The notes: a model not told the origin generated them from the sequence alone. A stretch of DNA of 64,000 nt from Haloferula helveola (GCF_037076345.1 NZ_AP024702.1:4340001-4404000), one strand, 5' to 3'; counted from the first letter of the stretch, positions 28,272 through 36,813 are shown. Numbers and translations: made by a program.

Positions 28272-29105
28272 TCAGTCAGACCGCCGGCGGCGCAGTAGCA
28301 TCAGGGCGCCGATTGCACCAAGGAGAGCGGCGTTTGGCTCGGGAACCGAAGTCAGCGTGATGCGGTCGATGCCGAGGGTGCTGCCGGTGGTGCCCGTGTC
28401 CTGGACATAAGTCGCGACGTGCATGTCGCCATCGGTGCCGAGAACTGTGGAGAAATCAGTGCCGATATTCGCCCATGTGTCGAAGATGCTCACCTGGTTG
28501 GCGGCATCGAGCCCGATCGTCGTGAATGTGAAGCCGGTGGCATCCAAGGTCATGGTGGCCGTGAATCCGTCGGCATCGCCCGTGAAGTCGCTGCCGAGAC
28601 TGAATGTTGCCGCATCGAAATTGGCATTCGCGCCCGATGAGCGGTTCTGATACCGGAGAAGGGCATTGTCATTCTGCGCGTCGAGAACGAGCAAGAGCCT
28701 GCTTTCCTCGGCGCCTCCGGCAAAAAGGAAGTCGTTGTTGGTCTGCAAGGTGAAGAACATCCTCTCAATGCTGCCGGCTGTTCCAAAGTTCACGCTGTCG
28801 ATCTCCCACGTGGTCGTGTAGGTCAGACTTGGATTGGAAAGGTCGAAGGTGTTGCTGCTGATCATGCCGAACGTGTTGCTGCCATCACCCTCGGTAATCT
28901 GGGCCAGAGAACCGCTTTCGGTGACCGAGCCCGGATTGGCGATCCCGTTTCCCAGCGCAGCAAAGCCGCCGCCCGTATCGGGGTTGGTGGCGAGGTTGCC
29001 ATTGCCGAATGTATCATCGAGCAGGGTCGTGACGGCGGAAGCGGGATGGACGGCCGCGAGGACGAGTCCAGCGGTGATGAGTGCGGGAGAGAGAGCGGTT
29101 TTCAT
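28272..29105 (-). CDS. PEP-CTERM protein, third paralog of the extracellular module
   Basis: 277 residues from the ATG at 29105 (signal MKTALSPALITAGLVLAAVHPASA); an upstream Met at 29192 would add 29 non-signal residues. The body matches the module of the two neighbouring genes, closest to the sulfatase one (for example GDADGFTATMTLDATGFTFTT). The C-terminus is a PEP-CTERM sorting signal: VPEPNAALLG, a hydrophobic stretch, then RRRR. Such proteins are handled by an exosortase and delivered to the outer surface or exopolysaccharide; no exosortase gene is in this window. Divergently transcribed from the sigma/FecR pair. Confidence 0.85.
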   Translation of the reverse strand: MKTALSPALITAGLVLAAVHPASAVTTLLDDTFGNGNLATNPDTGGGFAALGNGIANPGSVTESGSLAQITEGDGSNTFGMISSNTFDLSNPSLTYTTTWEIDSVNFGTAGSIERMFFTLQTNNDFLFAGGAEESRLLLVLDAQNDNALLRYQNRSSGANANFDAATFSLGSDFTGDADGFTATMTLDATGFTFTTIGLDAANQVSIFDTWANIGTDFSTVLGTDGDMHVATYVQDTGTTGSTLGIDRITLTSVPEPNAALLGAIGALMLLRRRRSD

Positions 29106-29159
29106 GGATGGGTCGATCGGATACCAGTCTTTACCTAGGGATGCTCGCGATCGCGGGGC

Positions 29160-29217
29160 GTTAACGAGATTTCTCGGATTACCCGGAAGCACCTCGCCAG
29201 GATTGGTCTGTTAACGA
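29160..29217. promoter_or_regulatory. pair of GTTAACGA direct repeats in a divergent intergenic region
   Basis: GTTAACGA occurs at 29160-29167 and again at 29210-29217, exactly 50 bases apart, in the 139-base gap between the divergent PEP-CTERM gene (29105, minus) and the ECF sigma gene (29245, plus). The GTTAAC core is palindromic. They could be operator or sigma-recognition sites for one or both genes; only the repeat itself is seen. Confidence 0.35.
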
Positions 29218-29244
29218 TCCCGTTGGCCGGGTCATCCTCAGCAG

Positions 29245-29790
29245 ATGGGACGCAGGTCCGCCACCGCTCTCGAATTCAACAGCCTGTTGATCAATCATCA
29301 GGAGGTGATCCGCGCGTACATCATCACCCAGATTCCGGGCAGCCCCGATGTGCGCGACATCCTCCAGGAGGTGAACATCGTGCTGTGGGAAAAGCAGAAG
29401 GCTTTCCGGCGAGGGTCCAATTTCGGGGCATGGGCCTGCACGGTGGCACGTTACAAGGTGCTTGAGCATCTACGGAAGGAGTCGAGGCTCCGGGGTCTGC
29501 TGGTTTTCAATGACGAGCTCTCCGAGGATCTGGCAACCGAGATGGCCGATCGAATGCCCTCGGATATTGAGGAGAAACGGCAGGCTCTGGACTACTGTCT
29601 GAGCTCGCTCTCCGCCCCGCATCGACGGCTGCTGGAGGCCCGGTACCATCGCAACGGAAACCAGATGGGAGAGATCGCGGAAGAGACCGGGCGAACCCGG
29701 GAGTCCCTCCGCGTCACCCTCAGCCGCATTCGGGGTGTTCTCCGGGAATGCGTCCGGGGGCGGCTGGGCCATGAAGGAGGTGCCGGATGA
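29245..29790 (+). CDS. ECF-type sigma factor of the verrucomicrobial/planctomycete kind
   Basis: 181 residues. Region 2 at about 10-80 (EVIRAYIITQIPGSPDVRDILQEVNIVLWEK, then NFGAWACTVARYKVLEHLRK) and region 4 at about 118-170 (ALDYCLSSLSAPHRRLLEARY, GEIAEETGRTRESLRVTLSRIR). The short spacing and the ILQEVNIVLW motif fit the sigma-70 subgroup common in planctomycetes and Verrucomicrobia. The stop overlaps the start of the FecR-LamG gene (ATGA at 29787), so the two are translationally coupled, and the FecR protein is probably its regulator. Targets are unknown; the neighbouring exoprotein genes are candidates. Confidence 0.9.
   Translation: MGRRSATALEFNSLLINHQEVIRAYIITQIPGSPDVRDILQEVNIVLWEKQKAFRRGSNFGAWACTVARYKVLEHLRKESRLRGLLVFNDELSEDLATEMADRMPSDIEEKRQALDYCLSSLSAPHRRLLEARYHRNGNQMGEIAEETGRTRESLRVTLSRIRGVLRECVRGRLGHEGGAG
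29774..29781 (+). promoter_or_regulatory. Shine-Dalgarno site of the FecR-LamG gene
   Basis: AAGGAGGT ends five bases before the ATG at 29787. It is notable because it is the only strong Shine-Dalgarno sequence I found among the gene starts in this window. It lies within the last codons of the sigma factor gene. Confidence 0.8.
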
Positions 29791-31325
29791 ACGGAGACCA
29801 GTTTCAAGACTATCTCTGGCGGTTGCTCGATGGCGAACTCTCTCTCGAAGAGTTTGTTGATTTGGAGAATTACCTCAGCTCGAACGCGGATGCTCGGGCG
29901 GTATTGATCGAGCACATCGAGCTTCACAATATTCTCGATCTGCGCCTGTCCGCGCCGCCCCTCACGGCAGGTTCGTGGGAGGGGGTGATCGCGGTGGATA
30001 AGGTTCTCGCCCGCCAGCGGAGTCGGGCGATGAAGTATTCGGCCATAGGGGCAGCGGCCGTCCTCGCGTTGATGGGGGTCATCCTCGCTCTGTTTCTGGC
30101 GCCCGCCCGGCAGCCCACCGTGACCTTTCGCGCCAGCGAAGGATCCATTTGGAGCGTCGCCCACCGCGATGGGGAGGAGCCGAAGGCTGCCTCGGTGCTG
30201 GCCGTGGGATCGCGGCTCGAGCTCCGGCAGGGTTCCGTGGAGTTCACGATGCCGAGTGGGGTGACGGCACGCGCCAAGGCACCGGCCGACCTCACCGTGC
30301 TGGCGGACAACAAGATCCTTCAGAACCTCGGAGTCATCCACTACCGGGTTCCAAAGGAGGCCATCGGATTTCAGGTCGAATCCCCCCAGCTCCGGATCAA
30401 GGACCTGGGTACCGAATTCGGCGTGATTTCCCGAGCCGGCAAGTCAGACGAAGTGCATCTTCTCAAGGGTTCGATTGAGGTCCGTTCGAAAGTGGGCAAG
30501 CGGGAAGAATCCGTCATTGCGAAACCCCAGGCCTTCGTCGCCGGTCCCACAGGCACCCTCGAGAAGACGGCCCTTCGACCCGACGAGTTCATGAGTGAAT
30601 TGGCGGAGAGCATCCCGTACATCCATTTTCCGTTCGACTCAATCGACGGCACGGAAGTACCGGTGACCGGGAATTTCGAGGATCTTGCGGATGTTTCAGC
30701 CCGTCTGGTGCATTTCTTGCCCAACGGCGGAGAAAGCGGGCTGACGGATGGCAGGTTTGGTCGGGCTCTCCAGCTTTCCGGGAACGGCGAATTCGTGCAG
30801 ACGAATTGGCCGGGAATCGGCGGGCGGAGCCCGCGAACCGTCGCCTTCTGGCTCCGTTTGCCGACGGATGCGAAGGCCAATCAGTTCCAAGGTATCGTGC
30901 TCTGGGGCGACACGCACGACTCGGGTGGGAAGTTCGTGGTGAACTGGAACTTCTTTCCCCAGTCCGGCAATCTGGGTGCCCTTCGCTTCAACTCTGCCGG
31001 CGGCAACGTGGTGGGTGAGACGGATCTACGGGACGGCGAGTGGCATCATGTGGCAGTGGTTCTCGGGGGCTCCACCGATCCGGACAACGGCATGGGAGTC
31101 ACCCTTTATGTGGACGGCGTTGTGGAAACCGCGAGCGGTACTCGAGCTGGCGATCCCGATACGGTTCTCGGTACGGACGAGGACTCGTGGCTCAGCATCG
31201 GTCGCTTCTTCGATGTGGATGACCCCCACCGTGGGACACTCAGAGGGGACATCGATGAACTCTACATCTTTTCGGCCGCTCTTGCCCCAGAAGGGATTCG
31301 TGAGGTGATGAGAAGTGGGTGGTGA
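29787..31325 (+). CDS. FecR-domain membrane protein with C-terminal LamG domain
   Basis: 512 residues. The cytoplasmic N-terminus (1-80) has the DYLWRLLDGELSLEEFVDLENYL pattern of anti-sigma-like regions in this family. One transmembrane helix is at about 82-105. A FecR-type domain covers about 112-255 (TFRASEGSIWSV to the LGTEFGVISR segment), and a LamG/concanavalin-like domain about 280-505 (RSPRTVAFWLRLP, GEWHHVAVVLGG, DIDELYIFSAAL). The layout suggests an outer domain that binds a glycan or surface ligand and signals to the coupled sigma factor. This is inferred from FecR systems; no TonB receptor is nearby. Confidence 0.88.
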   Translation: MNGDQFQDYLWRLLDGELSLEEFVDLENYLSSNADARAVLIEHIELHNILDLRLSAPPLTAGSWEGVIAVDKVLARQRSRAMKYSAIGAAAVLALMGVILALFLAPARQPTVTFRASEGSIWSVAHRDGEEPKAASVLAVGSRLELRQGSVEFTMPSGVTARAKAPADLTVLADNKILQNLGVIHYRVPKEAIGFQVESPQLRIKDLGTEFGVISRAGKSDEVHLLKGSIEVRSKVGKREESVIAKPQAFVAGPTGTLEKTALRPDEFMSELAESIPYIHFPFDSIDGTEVPVTGNFEDLADVSARLVHFLPNGGESGLTDGRFGRALQLSGNGEFVQTNWPGIGGRSPRTVAFWLRLPTDAKANQFQGIVLWGDTHDSGGKFVVNWNFFPQSGNLGALRFNSAGGNVVGETDLRDGEWHHVAVVLGGSTDPDNGMGVTLYVDGVVETASGTRAGDPDTVLGTDEDSWLSIGRFFDVDDPHRGTLRGDIDELYIFSAALAPEGIREVMRSGW

Positions 31326-31404
31326 GCCCGTCCCGCACTCATTCGAACGCATCTCTTTGATTTCGATCATGTCGGTTGACGCAGCCCCTGAACCAGGGAT
31401 TGTC

Positions 31405-31435
31405 TTGTAAAACCGACCGGCTCCGGGCGTATCTA
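31405..31435 (+). promoter_or_regulatory. candidate promoter of the sulfatase-SGNH gene
   Basis: TTGTAA at 31405-31410 and TATCTA at 31430-31435 are separated by 19 bases and end nine bases before the ATG at 31444. The spacing is slightly long for sigma-70, so this is a tentative call. Confidence 0.25.
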
Positions 31436-31443
31436 GCCGCATC

Positions 31444-33618
31444 ATGCGAAAAACCCTGCTCCTGAGCCTGTTCGTGCCGGCCGTTTTCGCCGCCGAGCGA
31501 CCGAACATCGTCTTTATTTTCTCCGACGACCACGCGCAGAATGCGATCTCGGCCTACGGCGGACCCCTGAAAGAGGCGGCGCCGACCCCGAATCTGGACC
31601 GGATCGCCGACGAGGGCGCGATCTTCACCCGGTCGTTCTGCTGCAACTCGATCTGCGGGCCGTCGCGCGCCGCCATCCTCACCGGCAAGCACAGCCACAT
31701 CAACGGCTACCTCGACAACAACAACTCGAAGTTCGACGGCAACCAGACGACCTTCCCGAAGCTCTTGCAGAAGGTCGGCTACCAGACGGCGATGGTCGGC
31801 AAGTGGCACCTCGTTTCGGATCCGCAAGGCTTCGACTACTGGGAGATCCTCCCGGGGCAGGGGAGCTACTACAATCCGGACTTCTACACGGCCGCAGGCA
31901 AGACGAAGTACTCCGGCTACTGCACCGACATCATCACCGACCGTGCGATCAAGTGGCTCGATGAGGATCGCGCGAAGGACAAGCCGTTCGTCCTGATGTG
32001 CCAGCACAAGGCCCCACACCGCAACTGGGCCCCGGCGCCCCGGCACCTGACGCTGTTTGACGACATGGAAATGCCGGAGCCGGACACGCTCTTCGACGAC
32101 TACGCCAACCGCGACGAGTCGCTCAAGAAGCAGGCGATGAGCATCGAGAAGGATTTCTCGTGGGGGCACGACATGAAGCTGAAAGGCGAGAACCAGTTTC
32201 CCGATCACTTCACCAGCCAGATGAAGAACGGCGAGTATTTCCGGATGAACGACGAGCAGAAGGCGAAGTGGGACGCCGCCTACGAGCCGAAGAACCAGCA
32301 AATGCTCGCCGACCTGAAGTCGGGCAAGCTCAAGGGCAAGGACATCACCCGCTGGAAGTATCAGCGCTACATCAAGGACTACCTGCGCTGCATCCGTGCG
32401 GTGGACGAGAATGTCGGGCGCCTGCTCGACCACCTCGACAAGACCGGCCTGTCGAAGAATACGATCGTGATCTATTCGTCGGACCAGGGATTCTACCTCG
32501 GCGAGCACGGCTGGTACGACAAGCGCTGGATGTTCGAGGAAAGTCTCGAGATGCCCTTCCTCATCCGCTGGCCGGGCGTCATCAAGCCGGGCTCGAAGAG
32601 CGACGCGCTGATCCAGAACATCGACTACGCGCCGACCTTCCTCGAGATCGGTGGCGCGGAGATCCCCGAAACGGTTCAGGGCAGGAGCATGCTTCCGATC
32701 CTGAAGGCTTCGGGCGAGACGCCTGAAGATTGGCGCGAGGGGATCTACTACTTTTACAGCGGCGAGCGCACCCATGCGGTTGCGGCGCACGACGGTGTGC
32801 GGAACGGTCGCTACAAGCTGATGCATTTCCCGGCCACGGATTCGTGGAACCTCTTCGATCTCGAGAAGGATCCGAAGGAGATGAAGTCGTTCCACGACGA
32901 CCCGGAATACGCGGCCGTGCTTTCCGAGATGAAGCTGCTCTACGACAAGCTTCGTGATCAGTATCAGGCGAGCGACGCGACCCTTCCGGGCAACCGGTTT
33001 GGCGAGAAGTGGTGGAAGGATCGCCATCAGGCGAAGATGAAGGAGTCTCGCAAAGGCGACTACGACCTCGTCTTCGTCGGTGACTCGATCACGCAAGGCT
33101 GGGAAGGTGCCGGCAAGGAGGTCTGGGAGGAATTTTATGGCGACCGGAAGGCGCTCAACCTCGGCTTCTCCGGCGACCGCACCGAACACGTGATGTGGCG
33201 TCTGCTGGCGGGTGAGATCGACAAGGTCGACCCGAAGGTCTACGTGCTGATGATCGGCACCAACAACACCGGTCACCGCCAGGACGACCCGGACAAGACC
33301 GCGGCTGGTGTCGAACTGATCGTCGAGATGCTGCGCGACCGGGATCCCGACGCGAAGGTCCTGTTGCTGGCGGTTTTCCCCCGCGACGAGAAGCCGGATG
33401 GGAAGCTGCGGAAGATCAACGACGGCGTGAACTCGCGGATCAAGGAGCTGGCGGACGGCAAGCAGGTCCACTGGCTCGACATTTCCGACAAGTTCCTGAC
33501 CGAAGAGGGCGTCCTGACGAAGGAGGTCATGCCCGACTTCCTCCATCCGAAGGGACCGGGCTACCGCATCTGGGCCGAGGCGATGGAGCCGAAGCTGAAG
33601 GAGCTGCTCGGAGAGTAA
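31444..33618 (+). CDS. secreted sulfatase fused to an SGNH/GDSL esterase
   Basis: 724 residues with a signal peptide (MRKTLLLSLFVPAVFAA). The sulfatase domain (19 to about 510) has IVFIFSDDH metal ligands and the canonical CGPSRAAILTG active site (Cys71). The C-terminal domain (about 535-722) is an SGNH hydrolase: GDSIT with Ser548, GTNN (605-608) and DFLH with Asp698 and His701 complete the catalytic set. It resembles PAF-acetylhydrolase-like carbohydrate esterases. One polypeptide could therefore remove sulfate and acyl groups from the same external glycan; this pairing is inference. Monocistronic by spacing. Confidence 0.93.
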   Translation: MRKTLLLSLFVPAVFAAERPNIVFIFSDDHAQNAISAYGGPLKEAAPTPNLDRIADEGAIFTRSFCCNSICGPSRAAILTGKHSHINGYLDNNNSKFDGNQTTFPKLLQKVGYQTAMVGKWHLVSDPQGFDYWEILPGQGSYYNPDFYTAAGKTKYSGYCTDIITDRAIKWLDEDRAKDKPFVLMCQHKAPHRNWAPAPRHLTLFDDMEMPEPDTLFDDYANRDESLKKQAMSIEKDFSWGHDMKLKGENQFPDHFTSQMKNGEYFRMNDEQKAKWDAAYEPKNQQMLADLKSGKLKGKDITRWKYQRYIKDYLRCIRAVDENVGRLLDHLDKTGLSKNTIVIYSSDQGFYLGEHGWYDKRWMFEESLEMPFLIRWPGVIKPGSKSDALIQNIDYAPTFLEIGGAEIPETVQGRSMLPILKASGETPEDWREGIYYFYSGERTHAVAAHDGVRNGRYKLMHFPATDSWNLFDLEKDPKEMKSFHDDPEYAAVLSEMKLLYDKLRDQYQASDATLPGNRFGEKWWKDRHQAKMKESRKGDYDLVFVGDSITQGWEGAGKEVWEEFYGDRKALNLGFSGDRTEHVMWRLLAGEIDKVDPKVYVLMIGTNNTGHRQDDPDKTAAGVELIVEMLRDRDPDAKVLLLAVFPRDEKPDGKLRKINDGVNSRIKELADGKQVHWLDISDKFLTEEGVLTKEVMPDFLHPKGPGYRIWAEAMEPKLKELLGE

Positions 33619-33657
33619 GTTTCGGAAGGCTGTCTGACGTTTGGTGACCGCCTCATC

Positions 33658-33675
33658 GGTGCCCCGAAGGGCACC
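33658..33675 (+). terminator. hairpin after the sulfatase-SGNH gene
   Basis: GGTGCCC (33658-33664) pairs with GGGCACC (33669-33675) around a CGAA tetraloop, 40 bases after the stop at 33618. No U-tract follows, so it is either a weak terminator or another small palindromic element. Confidence 0.35.
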
Positions 33676-33730
33676 GGGGCGTCACACTTTGGATTTGGCA
33701 TCGCGGGCGGCGCGTCGCAGCCTCGCGGCG

Positions 33731-34477
33731 ATGCAGAGTTTCGAAGGCAAGGTAGCGGTCGTGACCGGTGGCGGTCGCGGAATCGGCGGCGCGATCGCCA
33801 AGGCATTCGCGGAGCGTGGCGCCAAGGTGGCTGTTGTGAGCCGCAGCGAGTCGAGCTGCGGCAAGACCGCGGAGGAGATCAACGAGCAGTTCCCGGAAGC
33901 GGCAAAGGCCTACGCGGTGGACGTGGCCGACCACGAGGCGGTGCAGGAGCTGGGTAAGCGGATCGTCGAGGACTTCGGCGGCGTGAACATCCTGGTCAAC
34001 AATGCCGGCGTGACCCGCGACGGACTTCTCATGCGGATGAAGGAAGAGGATTGGATGGCGGTCCTTGATACCAACCTGAAGGGTGCCTTCAACACCGTGA
34101 AGGCCTTCATGCGCCCGATGATGAAGGCCGAGGACCCGCGGATCGTGAACATCGCATCGGTGATCGGACTCATCGGAAATGCCGGCCAGGCGAACTATGC
34201 CGCGAGCAAGGCCGGCCTGATCGGCTTCACCAAGTCGGTGGCCCGTGAGCTTGCCGGCAAGAAGGTCACCTGCAACGCGGTGGCTCCGGGTTTCATCACC
34301 ACCGACATGACCGACGTGTTGCCCGAGAAGGTGCGCGAGGACGTGCTGGGCAAGATTCCGCTGGGTGAGTTCGGGACGGTGGACGACATCGCAGCCGTGA
34401 CGCTTTTCCTCGCCGGTCCGTCGGGTCGCTACATCACCGGGCAGGTGGTCGCGGTCGATGGCGGCATGACGATGTGA
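33731..34477 (+). CDS. fabG: 3-oxoacyl-[ACP] reductase
   Basis: 248 residues from the ATG at 33731; the frame is open 30 codons further upstream, but the family starts at MQSFEGKVAVVTGGGRGIGG. The NADP-binding glycine motif is at 13-20, NNAG at 90-93, and the catalytic set Asn116, Ser143, Tyr156 and Lys160 is complete. It ends with the family tail QVVAVDGGMTM. It reduces 3-oxoacyl-ACP in fatty acid elongation in the cytoplasm. Four bases separate it from sixA, so the two are likely co-transcribed. fabD lies 11 kb away and plsX 24 kb away, so the fatty-acid genes are not clustered. Confidence 0.95.
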   Translation: MQSFEGKVAVVTGGGRGIGGAIAKAFAERGAKVAVVSRSESSCGKTAEEINEQFPEAAKAYAVDVADHEAVQELGKRIVEDFGGVNILVNNAGVTRDGLLMRMKEEDWMAVLDTNLKGAFNTVKAFMRPMMKAEDPRIVNIASVIGLIGNAGQANYAASKAGLIGFTKSVARELAGKKVTCNAVAPGFITTDMTDVLPEKVREDVLGKIPLGEFGTVDDIAAVTLFLAGPSGRYITGQVVAVDGGMTM

Positions 34478-34481
34478 CGCG

Positions 34482-34952
34482 ATGGAGCTGATCCTTCTCC
34501 GCCACGGCAAGGCCGAGGATTTCCATCCCGGCGGCGATGGTGATCGCGCGCTTGTGGAGAAGGGAATCAAACAGTCCCGTCAGGCGGGCGCGCTGCTGTT
34601 GAAGCTCGACCGTCGGCCGGATGTGGTCCTGACCAGCCCGAGGCTTCGGGCGAAGCAGACGGCGGAGCACTTTTGTGAAGCGGCCGAGATGCCGGGTCCG
34701 GTGATTCAGCCATGGATCGATTGTGGGATGGACCCGGAGACAGCGATCAAGGAGCTGGCGGCGTTCATCGACTTCGAGCGGGTGATGCTGGTCGGTCACG
34801 AACCGGACTTTTCCAGCTGTGTCGAGTGGTTGCTCGGAGTTTCGGGAAGCGGCGTCGAGGTGAAGAAGGGGGCGCTGGTGGCAATGGAAGTTCATCCTCC
34901 GGCTTGGCATGCGCGACTGCTCTTCCTTGTGCCGCCGAAGCTGATGCGGTGA
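34482..34952 (+). CDS. sixA: SixA-type phosphohistidine phosphatase
   Basis: 156 residues with the histidine phosphatase signature LRHGKAE at 6-12 (His8 as phosphate acceptor), the arginine segment SPRLRAKQTAE and the second histidine in VGHEPDFS. The length fits SixA, the minimal branch of the phosphoglycerate mutase-like superfamily that dephosphorylates phosphohistidine on signalling or PTS proteins. The substrate here is unknown. It follows fabG by four bases. Confidence 0.88.
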   Translation: MELILLRHGKAEDFHPGGDGDRALVEKGIKQSRQAGALLLKLDRRPDVVLTSPRLRAKQTAEHFCEAAEMPGPVIQPWIDCGMDPETAIKELAAFIDFERVMLVGHEPDFSSCVEWLLGVSGSGVEVKKGALVAMEVHPPAWHARLLFLVPPKLMR

Positions 34953-34984
34953 CCGGATCACCGGTGAGCCCGAATCAGGGGTTC

Positions 34985-35147
34985 GTAGTTCCGCCTTCAG
35001 GCGGCTTCCGGACCGGTGGGACCCCGTAAACGGGGAACTACAAACCCCAGTGGCGGGCTGTGGGGGTTTGATCTTCGGGCTCTGCATCCGACCGGTTCGA
35101 CCCCGTAAACGGGGAACTACAAACCCCGATGGCGAGCTGTGAGGGTC
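34985..35147. repeat. compound palindromic repeat region, family D (two units)
   Basis: A 29-base core at 35020-35048 is repeated exactly at 35099-35127, each containing the hairpin CCCCGTAAACGGGG. Around the first unit, GTAGTTC (34985-34991) pairs with GAACTAC (35035-35041), and a CCGCC-TTCA-GGCGG hairpin lies at 34991-35004. CAAACCCC and GGGGGTTTG (35041-35070) also pair. The array fills nearly all of the gap between sixA and the halogenase-like gene. Confidence 0.8.
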
Positions 35148-36696
35148 AGGCGGCGGGTTGCTCCTTGGGCATCGGAGCGGGCATCTTCTCCTTGCGCGGC
35201 AGGGCGTCGACCGGGCGGGTGAAGGCCGTCTGGATCTCCAGCTTGAGCCATGCGCGAATGCCGCGCATCACGTGGCCGAGGGCCTTCGGGCTGCCTTCGA
35301 ACGGGATCTTCACGTAGCGGCGTTTCTTCAGGTTGTTCTTGCCGTAGGTGCCGTTCTGGAGGCGCTTGCGGGCGATCCTTTCGAGCCGGCGGTTGTAGAA
35401 GGCCATGAAGCGGCCGAAATTGGCGCCTACCGGCCCATTGTAGGGCATCTTGGAGAACTCCTTGTCCGTCCAGTTGTAGACGAGCTGGACGGGGCCGACG
35501 AAGTAGGTCGCGATATCGAGGAGGAAGGCGGCATACATCAGGTCGATGTCGCCGAGATACTGGTACTTGTTCAGATAGAGCGCCTTGAACCAGCGGTGGT
35601 AGGAGTCGCCGAACTCGACGTTGTGATGGGCAAGATGCTCCTTCACGCACTCGCCTTCCAAGCTCTCAAGGATGATCTTGTGCGACGTGTAAGTACTGTG
35701 GGCGCAGTAATCCAGGCCTTGGGAATACAGCGGGTCCATGAATCCGGCGGCGTCGCCCATCGCGATCCAGCCGTCGCCGCACACTTCCGATGAGAAGTAG
35801 GGAAGGTGCTTGTAAATGCGGGCATCGTTCTCGACCGGTTCTGCGTTTTCGAACATCAGCTTGCCGATCGGGTGGCTCTTCAGGTGTTCGAGAACCCGCT
35901 GTCCGACCGGGCCGTCGGAAGGGGGGGTGAAAAGCCGTTCGTCCCACGTGACGCCGGCGGAGAAGTCGCCGTTCGAGAGCGGGATGATCCATGACCACCA
36001 GCCGTGGCCCATGAGGTGGTTGGTGGCGCTGGCGCGGGCGACCCACGGGCCTTCCTTGAGAGCCGGGGCAAGCATGCGGGCTTCGTGGGAGTCGAGGCAG
36101 CGGACGTTGCGGAAGCGCACCCACATCGAGTGGACAGGGTGCTCGTCGAGGGTCTCGAGCGTGCCGCGGTGGCGGGCGACCAGCGCGGCCTTGCCGGAGC
36201 AGTCGGCGACCCATCCGGCGCGGACGGTGCGGGTTTCGCCATCGGCCTTGTAGGTAACGGTGCTTTTGCCGGCTCCTTCGAGGCTCATGTCCTTGACGCT
36301 CGCGGGCCGGACGACGTCGCAGCCTTCCTTTGCGGCGAGATCGAGCAGGTGCTGGTCGAGCTTTTCCCGGTCGAGCTGGTAGGTTGGGAAGCGGGCTTGG
36401 GAAAACGGGCCGATCTCCGAGCAGCAGTTCGGACAGTCATTGTCCGGCGTGCTGAACCACATCCGCAGGCCGTGTTTCTGGAAATGCTCGCGGGCGAGGT
36501 AGTTCGACAGGCCGAGCACGCGGGTCAGGAAGCAGCCGGCGACCTCGGAGGTCGACTCGCCGACCTTGCGGTCGAACTTGGTCGACTTCTCGATGATGAG
36601 GATGCGGGTTTCGGGGCGGGCCCGTTTGAGGAGGAGCCCGAGCGAGCTGCCGGAGAACGCGCCGCCGAGGATCACGACGTCGTAGGACTCCGACAT
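35146..36696 (-). CDS. flavin-dependent halogenase-like monooxygenase
   Basis: 516 residues from the ATG at 36696 (MSESYDVVILGG); ATGs at 36723 and 36735 would add 9 or 13 residues. The FAD-binding GGAFSGSS is at 11-18 and KVGEST at 44-49. GWWSWIIP (232-239) contains the WxWxI motif typical of flavin-dependent halogenases, and Lys74 in QKHGLRMWF lies where those enzymes keep their catalytic lysine (aligned by eye). GDAAGFMDPLYSQGLD matches the second FAD motif. Halogenation is therefore plausible, but some relatives are plain monooxygenases or reductases. No biosynthetic cluster surrounds it. Confidence 0.82.
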   Translation of the reverse strand: MSESYDVVILGGAFSGSSLGLLLKRARPETRILIIEKSTKFDRKVGESTSEVAGCFLTRVLGLSNYLAREHFQKHGLRMWFSTPDNDCPNCCSEIGPFSQARFPTYQLDREKLDQHLLDLAAKEGCDVVRPASVKDMSLEGAGKSTVTYKADGETRTVRAGWVADCSGKAALVARHRGTLETLDEHPVHSMWVRFRNVRCLDSHEARMLAPALKEGPWVARASATNHLMGHGWWSWIIPLSNGDFSAGVTWDERLFTPPSDGPVGQRVLEHLKSHPIGKLMFENAEPVENDARIYKHLPYFSSEVCGDGWIAMGDAAGFMDPLYSQGLDYCAHSTYTSHKIILESLEGECVKEHLAHHNVEFGDSYHRWFKALYLNKYQYLGDIDLMYAAFLLDIATYFVGPVQLVYNWTDKEFSKMPYNGPVGANFGRFMAFYNRRLERIARKRLQNGTYGKNNLKKRRYVKIPFEGSPKALGHVMRGIRAWLKLEIQTAFTRPVDALPRKEKMPAPMPKEQPAA

Positions 36697-36813
36697 GGGG
36701 GTAGGTTCTGCCTGCGAAACCATTGCTGCCCGCATTCTAGTGGGCTTCCCGGAAGGCGCAAGGGGTGATGGTCAGGGTATCCCGAAACCCAAGGTGCGCG
36801 GTCGGAGCCGCGC

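Noticed and set aside
31339-33546. 735-codon minus-strand frame opposite the sulfatase-SGNH gene
   Set aside because: Complement of codon-biased sulfatase sequence; no motif of its own.
34985-35147. CRISPR-like array
   Set aside because: Only two copies of a 29-base core with palindromic surroundings, no regular spacers and no cas genes.
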